From: Paenibacillus sp. YPG26
GTDB lineage: Bacteria > Bacillota > Bacilli > Paenibacillales > Paenibacillaceae
Direction of reading: 5' to 3'
Assembly (NCBI RefSeq): GCF_023704175.1
Contig: NZ_CP084530.1
Span: 3,410,001 to 3,474,000 of the forward strand
Length of the DNA stretch: 64,000 nt
Shown here piece by piece: positions 56,224 through 64,000 of the stretch. The position numbers and the translations under genes were made by a program. The notes under the pieces were generated by a model, which saw nothing but the letters and a program-made list of their open reading frames with translations, was not told the origin of the DNA and did not search any database. Numbering within the stretch: the first letter of the stretch is position 1; each line of letters starts with the position of its first letter.

Positions 56224-56559
56224 TCATTTTCTGCGATCCATTAGTATGCTGTCTGGGGTGTAGGCCGTCTCGTATGCATTCCGCTGCACCTTAGCCTGTC
56301 CGCGCTGCTGCAGCCAGTCTGAAGCTTCATTCTTCAATACTTCCATCCGCATTAATATAACGGAGTCAGCCCTCAGAATTTCTTCGAGCTGCTCACGCTC
56401 AAATGAATTAAACGGGGTTGAATCTTTCAACCTGTTCAGCTCGTCAATGATTCGCTGACGTTCTGCAACGAAGTCTTCTAATTCCTCATAGGATGTGAAC
56501 TGAAGACGTGCCACAATCGATTCTGTCAACGACTTGAGTTCCTCAATCAATTTATCCAT
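56224..56559 (-). CDS. fliT: FliT-like flagellar chaperone
   Basis: A 111-residue helical protein in the fliT place. It is predicted mostly as three helices (IEELKSLTESIVARLQF, YEELEDFVAERQRIIDEL, REQLEEILRADSVILMRMEVL), as for FliT, which binds the cap protein FliD and keeps it from assembling early. Sequence identity of FliT is low across species, so position is the main support. It overlaps the end of fliS by eight bases and is followed by the operon terminator. ATG 56559 has no strong ribosome site, in line with coupled translation. Confidence 0.75.
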   Translation of the reverse strand: MDKLIEELKSLTESIVARLQFTSYEELEDFVAERQRIIDELNRLKDSTPFNSFEREQLEEILRADSVILMRMEVLKNEASDWLQQRGQAKVQRNAYETAYTPDSILMDRRK

Positions 56560-56944
56560 GCTGGAGCTCTTGACTGCCTGCAGTCATTTTAACTGCTTGA
56601 GCAAAAGTCTCTCTAAGCCCAGTTAAATATTCCAGCGCTTCCTCCGCAGGCGCAGCACTTTTCTTCACATTCGCCTGAATTAGAAGGTAGTTCGTATATT
56701 CGTAAAGAGAAGCTAGCCCTTGAGATACTTCATAGGAATGATCCAGTGTTACGATTAACTCGCTTATAATTGTTTGTGCTTTGCCCAGGTTAAGGTTGGC
56801 TTTCGAGATATCCTGATTGTTCAACCCATCCATACCGGACCTAATGAACCGGATAGCTCCATCAAATAACATTAAGAGCAGCTGACCTGGTGTAGATGTT
56901 TGGACGGATGACTGACGGTATTTTTCATAAGGAGATGTAATCAT
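56552..56944 (-). CDS. fliS: Flagellin export chaperone FliS
   Basis: A 130-residue four-helix chaperone that binds the C-terminus of flagellin and delivers it to the export gate. Typical marks are SPYEKYRQSSVQTSTPGQLLLMLFDGAIRFI at 4-34 and the helix DHSYEVSQGLASLYEYTNYLLIQAN. The start ATG at 56944 is used, with AAAGGGTG about seven bases upstream; GTG 56953 overlaps that site. It lies 28 bases after fliD. Its client flagellin is not intact in this window, only a decayed 3' fragment. Confidence 0.92.
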   Translation of the reverse strand: MITSPYEKYRQSSVQTSTPGQLLLMLFDGAIRFIRSGMDGLNNQDISKANLNLGKAQTIISELIVTLDHSYEVSQGLASLYEYTNYLLIQANVKKSAAPAEEALEYLTGLRETFAQAVKMTAGSQELQHG

Positions 56945-56972
56945 TGTCTTCACCCTTTACTTGTTAAAAATT

Positions 56973-58484
56973 TTAAGCTTGAGTTCCAAAGAGACTTGAG
57001 GACTGGGATTGGAGCTTGCTCATGGCGCTCTCCATGGCACTGAACTGTCTGTAGTAACGATTCTCGATGTCTACCAATCGATCTTGAAGATTGGAGATAC
57101 GGCTATTATAATTCTTGAGCTGATCGCCCATAATGCTTTCGGTTTTGTATACCGCATTAACATCGGTGCTGAATTTGGATGTACCTGCTTTTTTCACTAA
57201 TAAGTCGAGTGTGCCATCATATTTCTTACTGAGTTCGGCATAAATTCCTGAGTCCACCGATCCGCTCGGCCCTTGGAAAATACTTAACACTTTATCGGGA
57301 TTATTCTGCAACGCTTCTTTTAGCTTATCCTCATTAATAGTTAGCTTACCATTCTCATAATACTGCCCTGTTGTAATTCCAACTGAGCTTAAATCACCAA
57401 TGTGTGTTGTGATAACTTCGCGCATGGAAGCAATTGTGGACTTAAGTATCGTATCATTCTTTAGAAGACCACTCTTAGCCTTTTTCTCCCATTCTGTGAT
57501 TTCATTTTCCTTCATGTTACTGCGCTGATCATCGGTAAGAGGCAGGAAATCCCTATATTTCTGTTCTTCGACCTTGGTATTAAAGGTACTAATCAGATCA
57601 TTATAGTTCTCTACGAAGGATTTAATGGTATTAAGCGCGGTTGTGGGATCTGCCTGAGTAGTTATGGTTGCCGGGCCACCTGCTGTAGTAGTTCCCATCA
57701 GCGTCAGAACCACTCCATTAACCGTAAGCTTGTTCTCACTAGGTGTAAAAGTTTTGGCGACCCCATCCGAAGTTACCTTCACTTCCGCATTAGCTGCTTT
57801 AATGAAGTTATTAGTCGTGTCAGCAGTATTAATATGAATTAAATCAAGAAATGTACTGGACTTCACTGTTTTGTCGGCAGCTGTGAACTTAAGTTCATTG
57901 GCAGAGCCATAATCCTTGGCAGAAATAGAGAATTTTCCGCTAACCTCGTCAAAGGAGGCTGTCACATTCGCATCAGAGGAATTAATTCTTCCAAGAACTG
58001 CTGAGATCGTATCTGTTTTTGAGAACGTGATGGTCTTGTCATTAATATTAAGCTCATAGGTATCAGATACTGTTCCTGTAGCCAGTTGAGCCAAGGTTGT
58101 CGATAGGGTAGCCGTTGTACCAGGAGTGGTATCTGTTGTCTTCAGTCCCGCACCACTTGCAGTTTGCAAGGTCGATTTGGTAGCCATTTTGGACACTTCC
58201 ACGGACATGGAAGCACTCGAGGCTGCTGCAGTGGCTAATGCTTTTACTGCAGAAGTGTTCCCCGTTACCGTTGAGGCCTGTGTATTCATCGCGGCTTGTT
58301 TGTTGAAATTACCTATCTTTGTTTTTGCATCAATGATCTTAATATTCAGATCACGGTAACTGTCCCTTGTCCATTGAAGAGTTGTTTTCTGCTGATTCAG
58401 CTTATCTAGCGGAGCACGCTGGGTTGCCATCAGACTCTTCACCATACTATCTATATCCATACCAGAAAATCCATTAATACGCAT
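56973..58484 (-). CDS. fliD: Flagellar hook-associated protein 2 (filament cap) FliD
   Basis: A 503-residue cap protein. FliD_N lies at 1-100 (FSGMDIDSMVKSLMATQRAPLDKLNQQKT). A beta-rich, Thr/Ala/Asp-rich variable middle runs about 100-280. FliD_C lies at 280-490 (ALNTIKSFVENYNDLISTF, DDQRSNMKENEITEWEKKAKSGLLKND). The C-terminal coiled coil is LKNYNSRISNLQDRLVDIENRYYRQFSAMESAM. The variable middle faces outside and is often strain-specific. It pairs with FliS/FliT in export. The start ATG at 58484 has AAGGAGG eight bases upstream and is 12 bases after flaG. Confidence 0.95.
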   Translation of the reverse strand: MRINGFSGMDIDSMVKSLMATQRAPLDKLNQQKTTLQWTRDSYRDLNIKIIDAKTKIGNFNKQAAMNTQASTVTGNTSAVKALATAAASSASMSVEVSKMATKSTLQTASGAGLKTTDTTPGTTATLSTTLAQLATGTVSDTYELNINDKTITFSKTDTISAVLGRINSSDANVTASFDEVSGKFSISAKDYGSANELKFTAADKTVKSSTFLDLIHINTADTTNNFIKAANAEVKVTSDGVAKTFTPSENKLTVNGVVLTLMGTTTAGGPATITTQADPTTALNTIKSFVENYNDLISTFNTKVEEQKYRDFLPLTDDQRSNMKENEITEWEKKAKSGLLKNDTILKSTIASMREVITTHIGDLSSVGITTGQYYENGKLTINEDKLKEALQNNPDKVLSIFQGPSGSVDSGIYAELSKKYDGTLDLLVKKAGTSKFSTDVNAVYKTESIMGDQLKNYNSRISNLQDRLVDIENRYYRQFSAMESAMSKLQSQSSSLFGTQA

Positions 58485-58496
58485 GCCTCAACCTCC

Positions 58497-58895
58497 TTAT
58501 ACTTTCTGGTCTATTAGGATACCTGCAATTTCCATCATTTTTGCAACTAGATCCAAAGTCTTCTCAGGAGGAATCTCCCTGATCAGTTCACCGGTATCCT
58601 TGTTCAATACTTTTACCATCACTTGATGAGTTTTCTCATGCACACTCATCTCCAGAGTAGTAGAAGGGCCTTCCAATGCTTTAACCGCTCTATCTATGGC
58701 GCGGATGAGTTGCTCATCTCCTACAGAAATAGGTACGCCTTGTTTCTCGAGTTTACTTAAATCGCTTCCGTTCTTTACAGCTTGTACCAGTTGATGACTC
58801 TGATTAGTGGGAGCATTATCGCTTGGTTGACTGACATTGCTAGTAGTTGTATTGCCGCCCACCGTATTTGTCGAAAAAGAGAACTGTAGGTTCAT
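58497..58895 (-). CDS. flaG: FlaG/YvyC flagellar protein
   Basis: A 132-residue protein with an unstructured Asn/Ser/Thr-rich first half and a compact FlaG domain over about 60-132 (VGDEQLIRAIDRAVKALEG, HEKTHQVMVKVLNKDTGELIREIPPEK). FlaG limits filament length in several bacteria. In B. subtilis yvyC stands between hag (flagellin) and fliD. Here the hag place holds only a decayed flagellin 3' end plus its terminator. The start ATG at 58895 has CGGAGG about eight bases upstream. CCGATAA at 58927-58933 on the minus strand is a weak sigma-D-like -10. Confidence 0.88.
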   Translation of the reverse strand: MNLQFSFSTNTVGGNTTTSNVSQPSDNAPTNQSHQLVQAVKNGSDLSKLEKQGVPISVGDEQLIRAIDRAVKALEGPSTTLEMSVHEKTHQVMVKVLNKDTGELIREIPPEKTLDLVAKMMEIAGILIDQKV

Positions 58896-58965
58896 GTGAC
58901 AACCTCCGATGGCATGTTTATTATTTTTATCGGTTACTATTCCCAGGATGTGAAGAGAAAGTTAG

Positions 58966-59007
58966 AAAAATAGCCCTAATCTCTTGGTTTTATTGAGACT
59001 AGGACTT
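58966..59007 (-). terminator. Terminator behind the flagellin remnant
   Basis: AGTCCTAGTCTC and GAGATTAGGGCT (minus strand) pair around a loop of about 14 bases and run into TATTTTTC. It still stands where a flagellin gene terminator should be. Confidence 0.75.
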
Positions 59008-59010
59008 CTT

Positions 59011-59166
59011 TTAGGGTAAATAAGTAACGCGAAATTGGAGAATTTTTTGCTTTTGCTGATTAGCTTGAGCGGCCTGCAGTAGGATACCTAATTTCATCGG
59101 ATTCATCATTTCTTTGGCCATATCGGTGTCCCGGAGACGCGACTTAGAAGGACTTGTACTGTTCAA
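59011..59166 (-). pseudogene. Decayed 3' end of a flagellin (hag) gene
   Basis: An open stretch ending in TAA at 59011-59013 reads KSRLRDTDMAKEMMNPMKLG, then ILLQAAQANQQKQKILQF. This is the conserved C-terminal D1/D0 helix of flagellin (usual form SRIRDTDMAKEM ... ILxQAAQAMLAQANQQPQ-VLQLL). About five residues (AMLAQ) are missing after QAAQ. The final LQLL-type end is changed and runs on for a few residues (RVTYLP). Upstream of about 59166 the resemblance stops, with no start codon and no flagellin N-terminal helix. It sits exactly where hag is in B. subtilis, between the flaG promoter region and a terminator, so it is best read as a vestige left after replacement or deletion. Confidence 0.85.
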
Positions 59167-59236
59167 ATTGATTTCTATAAAAAATAATGAAATAGAAAAT
59201 TAGTTATTTGCATGCTTCTCCACTTAGTTTGGAACT

Positions 59237-60025
59237 TCAAGTGTTCTTCATCAAAACATAAGGATATCCCTCTTTGGCTATTAACTCCTCCACTTTTACA
59301 CCTATTAAACTTCCCTCTTCTGAAAGTAGATAAAATTTTTTATTTAGTAAATCTAGTTCAAGAAGTAACTCTCTAAAGTCATTCCAATCACCCTGCATCA
59401 TACTCTTATTTAATTCAAATACCAAATTATTAATTTTGTTACTTTTAATTAGGCACTCCATTCCCTTAAAGGCATGATACTCTCCACCCTCAATATCAAT
59501 CTTTAGATAATCAATTCTTTCGACATTTGAAAACATTCTATCTAAAACAACCGTAGGAATTTTTATCTCTTCGATGTTATCCTTATAATGTTTTTTATAC
59601 TCTTCACTATGGGAGTGAATAGAACTGTTCCCCATGTACCTTCTAGATAAAAAGAAAGATATGTCTTTTTCCTCAGAATAAACAGCAAGATTGAAGTGTT
59701 CCGTCCTATCGTGCAAATAATTAATAGATAAATTATCAACTAGGAAGTCATATATAAACTTATTTGCTTCAAAAGAATATACCTTCCCCTGGCTTCCAAC
59801 CAGATACCCCAATAATACAGAGAAATATCCTATATTAGCACCTACATCAATAACAAGATCACCATGTTTAACATTTTGAACAAAATATTTTGTTAGAGGA
59901 GACTCTAATACTCCACTTATGATTAAATCCGGCGCTAAACTTAGATCGTTTGACGGTATAACTAACTTGCCTCCCCATGCAGGGGAAATGAGCATTTTTT
60001 GATCACCAATGTATGTGCCTTTCAT
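59237..60025 (-). CDS. FkbM-family methyltransferase
   Basis: A 262-residue SAM-dependent methyltransferase. The SAM-binding motif LVIDVGANIGYFSVLLGYL is at 57-75, the acidic VYSFEANKFIYDFL near 82, and the FkbM signature YLKIDIEGGEYHAFKGME near 170-187. FkbM enzymes O-methylate sugars or other hydroxyls, often in surface glycans and in flagellin glycosylation islands. The start ATG at 60025 has AGGGGG six or so bases upstream. It follows the SGNH-like gene by 14 bases, same operon. Base composition is clearly AT-richer than the genes to its left, suggesting transfer. The acceptor is unknown; methylation of a flagellin glycan is inferred from context. Confidence 0.87.
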   Translation of the reverse strand: MKGTYIGDQKMLISPAWGGKLVIPSNDLSLAPDLIISGVLESPLTKYFVQNVKHGDLVIDVGANIGYFSVLLGYLVGSQGKVYSFEANKFIYDFLVDNLSINYLHDRTEHFNLAVYSEEKDISFFLSRRYMGNSSIHSHSEEYKKHYKDNIEEIKIPTVVLDRMFSNVERIDYLKIDIEGGEYHAFKGMECLIKSNKINNLVFELNKSMMQGDWNDFRELLLELDLLNKKFYLLSEEGSLIGVKVEELIAKEGYPYVLMKNT

Positions 60026-60039
60026 ACTGTACCCCCTAA

Positions 60040-61515
60040 TTACATGAAATACTGCTCTTTTAGATAGCTTTTTAACATCGAAGTTAATTTCTTAGAACCT
60101 TGGCTATTTAAATGAGATACATCATAAAAATCCTGATCGATAAATTCTTCAGATGAGAAAAAGTCTAATATATCAATATCGTCCTCATTTCTGATATCGC
60201 TTATGAGCTCTTCAAATTCTGTTTTAATCCTCTTAGAGAAGTGTTCCTGGTAATACTTGCTAGTCGGACACACTAATAAAATCGGCTTTATATTGTGCCT
60301 TTTTAAGAGGCGAATCATTTCTGTTAATATTCTCTTATTTAACAAGACGGTATCAGGATAATTTTTATTGCTATCTATAAGTGCAATCTCCTTACCCTGT
60401 TTAATGTCTTCATCACTCATTACTCTGCTAACATAATTAGTCCACCAAGATTCTCCCTGTGTTCTGAGAATGTCATAGAGATTCTCAGCGAAATGGTCAT
60501 TCATTATCTGAGAAAATCTGTTTTCAAAAGAATTGTAGTAAGGAGTCTTCTTTTCGTCCCCCTTACCAAAGATAGGAGAATATACTTCCAATCTATTTTT
60601 AAGTTTACTCTTAGACAAGTCATATTCAAAGCTATAATAACTTAATCCTATAAATACAAAGTCAACTTTTGTTTCATTTACTATCAACTTTATCCACTGA
60701 TAATCATAATATAAATCTTGACTAGAAACTGCTAAGTTAACTATGTTATAAGGTAGCATTTCCTCCTTATCAACACCAACTTCAGCGTATGATAGCCCCG
60801 TAACAAAGCCGTTCAATTCACTTGGCTTATAGGAGTTAAAGTATTGATTAGCACGATACACTTCAAAGTCATAGCAATTATCAATAAACTCCTTAAGATC
60901 AATCGAACATTCTATCTTGTTAAAAAAACTTAAACTGTCAGTTTTAATGAGGTACGAGCCTGTAAATTGTTCAATATCAGAAGAATGAAGTACAGGAACA
61001 TTGTCAATAAATCCTCCTTGGTGTTCTTCTTCATCAGAGATGTATGCCACAATACGGCCCCTATTGGAATTAATGAGGTTTTTGCTCTTTATAGAGATAT
61101 AATTCAGGCCACTAATAAGAACACTTTTCAACCCGGTTTGGGCCTCTATATATTTGTCAAAGTCATTTCTAAAACTTACAAATAGCGGGACTAGTCGATC
61201 TACAAAATATGATTTAATTCTAGTAGCGTGGAGAGCCTCCGAATCATTATATGCCAGAATTATGCTTTCGAAAGTCTCTCCAATCTCCCCAAACAAATCG
61301 TTTAGCTTAGTAGAGTGAGTATCTGGTGAGAAACCAACGGATATTTCATTTAGCTTTACTAGCCCGCTAACTAATGTATTGACGTTAGAAATCATATTAG
61401 AAGAATACATATCCATAGTATTCAATTTGATTTCCCGTTGGAGGTGCAGCATAAGTAATAACATATCTAAAATTAACTGCTCTAAATCAAATAAACCTTT
61501 ATTTCTTTCAAGCAC
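60040..61515 (-). CDS. SGNH/DltD-like hydrolase-fold protein of the glycan island
   Basis: A 491-residue protein. Its first 175 residues are helical, Asn/Asp/Leu-rich and unrecognised. The second half resembles SGNH-fold esterases/acyltransferases. A nucleophile-type block, GFVTGLSYAEVGVD, lies near 235-248, an oxyanion-type block VDFVFIGLSYYSF near 290, and the end reads YDVSHLNSQGSKKLTSML with the Asp465-x-x-His468 dyad as in DltD-like proteins. There is no membrane helix or signal peptide, so it is cytosolic. The likely job is acylation or deacylation of a sugar before or after transfer; this is inference. The start is GTG 61515, behind GGGGAGAGA. It lies 42 bases after the glycosyltransferase gene and 14 before fkbM. 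Confidence 0.68.
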   Translation of the reverse strand: MLERNKGLFDLEQLILDMLLLMLHLQREIKLNTMDMYSSNMISNVNTLVSGLVKLNEISVGFSPDTHSTKLNDLFGEIGETFESIILAYNDSEALHATRIKSYFVDRLVPLFVSFRNDFDKYIEAQTGLKSVLISGLNYISIKSKNLINSNRGRIVAYISDEEEHQGGFIDNVPVLHSSDIEQFTGSYLIKTDSLSFFNKIECSIDLKEFIDNCYDFEVYRANQYFNSYKPSELNGFVTGLSYAEVGVDKEEMLPYNIVNLAVSSQDLYYDYQWIKLIVNETKVDFVFIGLSYYSFEYDLSKSKLKNRLEVYSPIFGKGDEKKTPYYNSFENRFSQIMNDHFAENLYDILRTQGESWWTNYVSRVMSDEDIKQGKEIALIDSNKNYPDTVLLNKRILTEMIRLLKRHNIKPILLVCPTSKYYQEHFSKRIKTEFEELISDIRNEDDIDILDFFSSEEFIDQDFYDVSHLNSQGSKKLTSMLKSYLKEQYFM

Positions 61516-61557
61516 TGCAATTACTCTCTCCCCACAATAAGTATATAAATATCTCCC

Positions 61558-63471
61558 CTAATCTTTCCAAAGAACAAGATTTGGAGTCTTGTCTAAAATT
61601 GACTCATAATGATTTGCTCTAAATTCCGTTTTGTCCACATCTAAAAGTTGATAACGTCTATACTTCTCTAAACGATCCTCTTCTCTGCTCCAACCTAAAT
61701 GTTTAAGTTTAAGAGAAGAGAGCAGGTTTGGCCCAACTTCTAAAATATTCTTAGGAAACCGGCCACAATGCTGCTTTTCATCCAACCACTCATATTCTGT
61801 CTTCGGAGAGTATCGGGCAATGAATGGACGGTGAGTTTTATGAGCAAACCAATATTCGTCTTCACGATAATGCTCTTCATCCCACATATCAAACAGAGGG
61901 AAGCACATAGTACTGTATTGCTCGATTTCCGCTAACTCATGTATTTCAAACTGGAATTTATCTTCAAATATTTCATCAGCATCCACGTTAATGATCCAAT
62001 CTGGTGCCTCTTCAATAGTTTCCTTCCATTGCTGCTCTCTAAGCTCTACTTCGTTGCTAAATTTGGAGGTTTTGTTACTGACTATTTTGTGAGGAATCCC
62101 TATTAATATATCCTTACATACTTTGGCGCTGTGGTCACTACTTCCATCGTCAATAATTACTGCGTTATCAATATACCCCAAATGACTCTCCAAAACACGC
62201 TTTAAAAACCTCGTTGATTCATTCTTCACCACCATGGACAGCGTTAGCTTAGGAGGCTTTCTATGATGTGGAAAGATTACATTATTGTTCAACACGGAAA
62301 CAATACTAAATGAAAGAATAGAGTAAGCATTATCATTCTCTAAAACTTCACATGTGCAGCTATAATGATTCTCTTCCCTCTCACCCTGCTGCAGAATATA
62401 ATTATGCAGCGTAAAGGTAACCTGGTGAGTCTTAGTCTGCTGATCATTGGACACATAAGACAAATTCTCGACATAAGCTTTTACCTTAACACGGTTGATC
62501 GAATTCTGCTCCTGTTGCTCCTTTAGTTGTCCTACCAATAAATCTCTGATTTCATCTGAAAACAATGGCTTCCAGTCTACAGAATAGCCTAATTTGTAAT
62601 GAAAAGTGCCTAGAGCTGTAATTGCCTCTTCGACAAATTTTTCCACTTTCTGTTCTTCTGATTTATTATAAGAACTTTTGAATTTAGCAACACCAGCCAA
62701 ATCACTGTCCCTGTAAATATGATAGGCCGGCAGGTGAGTATCTACATGTAGCTCGATGCCCAAGGCAGCAGCCCGTATGCAGAAATGCCGGTCTTCTCCC
62801 CAAAAAGAGACGTTTTTAATTTCTTTAAAATTCGCTCCCTTTTCTAGGGCAGTTCTATTTATTAATGTACATGCTCCAAGTCCTCCAACCTCATACACTC
62901 CAGGAACTCTTAGCTTCTGAACAAACCTTTCTTGACGGTATAGAGCTTCCTCTGGAGTTAATTGTTCATTACGGTGTTTGTAATACATGGTGTAGTGATC
63001 CTCAAGCCAGACCTGAGGAAGCTCTGGAAAGTCAGGTTGCCATTTGGTCCAGAACACTTCTGATATGATTTCTTTCTCTGCTTTCTTCAGCTGTTCTAAC
63101 GTAAATGGATGCAGTACAATATCAGAGTCGATAAAGAATAAATAATCGTAATTGAACTCCAAGGCGATCTGTATAATCATATTTTTCAAATCAGCAACCT
63201 TCCATACCAGTTGCTCATTCCAAGAATGAGTGATTTCATTCCGATTATAGGTATCGAAGCTAGTATGCTTGTGAAGCATAACATTAGAGCAACTATTAGC
63301 AAATTGATTTAACAACTGACTGGACTGTACATTGTCATTGTCATCAATCAATAGGAAGCTGAGCTCTATCGTTTTTTGCTCTAGCTCTTTAAGAGACTGC
63401 AGAAACTCCTTAAGAATCTCAGGTTTTTGGCGAACAGGACTTCCAACAAGGACGCGTTTTTTATGATTCAT
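61558..63471 (-). CDS. Large bifunctional glycosyltransferase (two GT-A domains)
   Basis: A 637-residue protein with two separate GT-A domains. The first, 1-260, has LVGSPVRQKPEILKEF, the DSD metal motif in YLFFIDSDIVL (115-117) and the acceptor block FWGEDRHFCIRAAALG. The second, about 405-637, has SMVVKNESTRFLKRVLESH, IIDDGSSDHS near 437 and DAD in NVDADEIFE near 489, a family-2 transferase. Residues 265-400 between them form an alpha/beta linker of unknown fold. Both active sites look intact, so it may add two sugars in turn. The start ATG at 63471 has GAGGAG in front. It is 20 bases after the next upstream gene, same operon; flagellin glycosylation is the likely context. Confidence 0.86.
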   Translation of the reverse strand: MNHKKRVLVGSPVRQKPEILKEFLQSLKELEQKTIELSFLLIDDNDNVQSSQLLNQFANSCSNVMLHKHTSFDTYNRNEITHSWNEQLVWKVADLKNMIIQIALEFNYDYLFFIDSDIVLHPFTLEQLKKAEKEIISEVFWTKWQPDFPELPQVWLEDHYTMYYKHRNEQLTPEEALYRQERFVQKLRVPGVYEVGGLGACTLINRTALEKGANFKEIKNVSFWGEDRHFCIRAAALGIELHVDTHLPAYHIYRDSDLAGVAKFKSSYNKSEEQKVEKFVEEAITALGTFHYKLGYSVDWKPLFSDEIRDLLVGQLKEQQEQNSINRVKVKAYVENLSYVSNDQQTKTHQVTFTLHNYILQQGEREENHYSCTCEVLENDNAYSILSFSIVSVLNNNVIFPHHRKPPKLTLSMVVKNESTRFLKRVLESHLGYIDNAVIIDDGSSDHSAKVCKDILIGIPHKIVSNKTSKFSNEVELREQQWKETIEEAPDWIINVDADEIFEDKFQFEIHELAEIEQYSTMCFPLFDMWDEEHYREDEYWFAHKTHRPFIARYSPKTEYEWLDEKQHCGRFPKNILEVGPNLLSSLKLKHLGWSREEDRLEKYRRYQLLDVDKTEFRANHYESILDKTPNLVLWKD

Positions 63472-63491
63472 TTTGATCTCCTCAATTCCAG

Positions 63492-64000
63492 TTATCTTTT
63501 CTTTAGAATCCAGTTGGCTAGTGGAAAGAGCCTTATTACTTCTTGCTTAATTTCGTTTGCACTCTCAAAGTCATTCATCTTTTGTAGTAAATCGTAGCTC
63601 CGTTCATAAGAACTATACTGAGAGGTTAAATTCAAAAGCTTGCTGTAGAACAACTGAGCGTCCTCAAGATATCCATTTCGATAACAAAGGTCTCCCAGAA
63701 GACGGAGAGTGTCGATGTTATTAGACTGTTCCTCAAAGATCTTGACTAACAGGTCTATAGCTATTTCGTCAAACCCATATTCGCTCAGCAACTTACAGAG
63801 CCTGAATTTGGTTTTAGTTTTTTGCTTCATTAATAATTCCGAAAAACTTTGAAATAGGTCAAATTCCCTTAACACAATAAGTTGACGTGCAGTTTCTAAT
63901 AAAATATCTTCTAGTTGTGTTGAAATATGAGTTGGCTTCGTAATTTCTCCTAGAATAATCTGATTTATTATTTCCGCTTCCTTGTTGCTCAGATTTAGTA
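63492..64000 (-). CDS. Helical TPR-like protein, C-terminal part (cut by window edge)
   Basis: The frame is open from the stop at 63492 to the right edge; about 169 residues are visible and no start is forced inside. The sequence shows tetratricopeptide-type helix pairs: RLCKLLSEYGFDEIAIDLLV, LRLLGDLCYRNGYLEDAQLF and SYERSYDLLQKMNDFESAN. A GTG at 63875 would give a shorter 127-residue product, but the upstream residues (EAEIINQIILGEI, LEDILLETARQLI) look equally helical and continuous, so a partial longer gene is preferred. In flagellar glycan islands such repeats often end glycosyltransferases. It is upstream of and 20 bases from the large glycosyltransferase. Function not assignable. Confidence 0.65.
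   Translation of the reverse strand, partial: LNLSNKEAEIINQIILGEITKPTHISTQLEDILLETARQLIVLREFDLFQSFSELLMKQKTKTKFRLCKLLSEYGFDEIAIDLLVKIFEEQSNNIDTLRLLGDLCYRNGYLEDAQLFYSKLLNLTSQYSSYERSYDLLQKMNDFESANEIKQEVIRLFPLANWILKKR

Noticed and set aside
59160..59236. An insertion sequence or attachment site at the junction of the flagellin remnant and the glycan island
   Set aside because: No inverted terminal repeats, target duplication, tRNA or integrase was visible near the junction.
63492..63875. Treating the last gene as a complete 127-residue protein from GTG 63875
   Set aside because: The frame stays open to the edge with the same helical character, so a longer gene cut by the window is more likely.

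Overview
The window looks like chromosomal DNA from a motile, Gram-positive, endospore-forming Firmicute, most likely Paenibacillus or a close relative. Support for this: archaeal-type PcrB beside PcrA and LigA, FtsEX/CtpB/MinJ and YvjA, long-form HPF, SLH-anchored and copper-amine-oxidase-N-type exported proteins, and strong GGAGG ribosome sites with frequent TTG/GTG starts. Much of the order (flaG-fliD-fliS-fliT-hpf-secA-prfB-yvjA ... ftsE-ftsX ... ctpB-minJ ... uvrB-uvrA) follows the Bacillus subtilis map from memory, with extra blocks inserted. Genus is inferred, not proven. No tRNA, rRNA, CRISPR array, insertion sequence or prophage was seen.

Layout. 0-4 kb: minus-strand pcrB-pcrA-ligA (ligA cut by the left edge), with a repeat-rich spacer. 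4-8.2 kb: a small HTH protein, an exported-looking VCBS-like protein and a U32 protease-like RNA hydroxylase homologue. 8.4-15.2 kb: surface block (SLH protein with internal duplications, copper-amine-oxidase-N protein, HtrA-like protease, small membrane protein). 15.4-20.3 kb: uvrB-uvrA. 20.6-22.2 kb: a plus-strand stator pair (motA/motB type), then a 0.8 kb convergent spacer full of inverted repeats. 23-29 kb: ftsE-ftsX-M23 hydrolase, ctpB and minJ. 29.5-36.5 kb: VanW-type protein, an MFS exporter, a yhbD-bactofilin-bactofilin operon and a chemoreceptor. 36.6-45.2 kb: a full arginine operon argC-J-B-D-F-G-H with an ArgR-type promoter. 45.4-49.8 kb: two paralogous exported repeat proteins flanking an M3 oligopeptidase. 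50-55.5 kb: yvjA, prfB (programmed frameshift), secA, hpf. 55.8-58.9 kb: a cold-shock gene, then flaG-fliD-fliS-fliT. 59-64 kb: a visibly AT-rich set of glycan/methyl-transfer genes, entered through a decayed 3' end of a flagellin gene.

How it fits together. Several modules concern cell envelope and motility: stator, flagellar filament cap and chaperones, bactofilins (linked to motility in B. subtilis), chemoreceptor, and a probable flagellin-glycosylation island. FtsEX with a neighbouring catalytically complete M23 hydrolase, CtpB and MinJ form a division/sporulation block. The most noteworthy observations are the flagellin remnant at the edge of the AT-rich island, the repeated exported module of unknown function flanking pepF, the palindrome filling the yhbD promoter spacer, and a dispersed hairpin repeat found both downstream of motB and inside the arginine operon.
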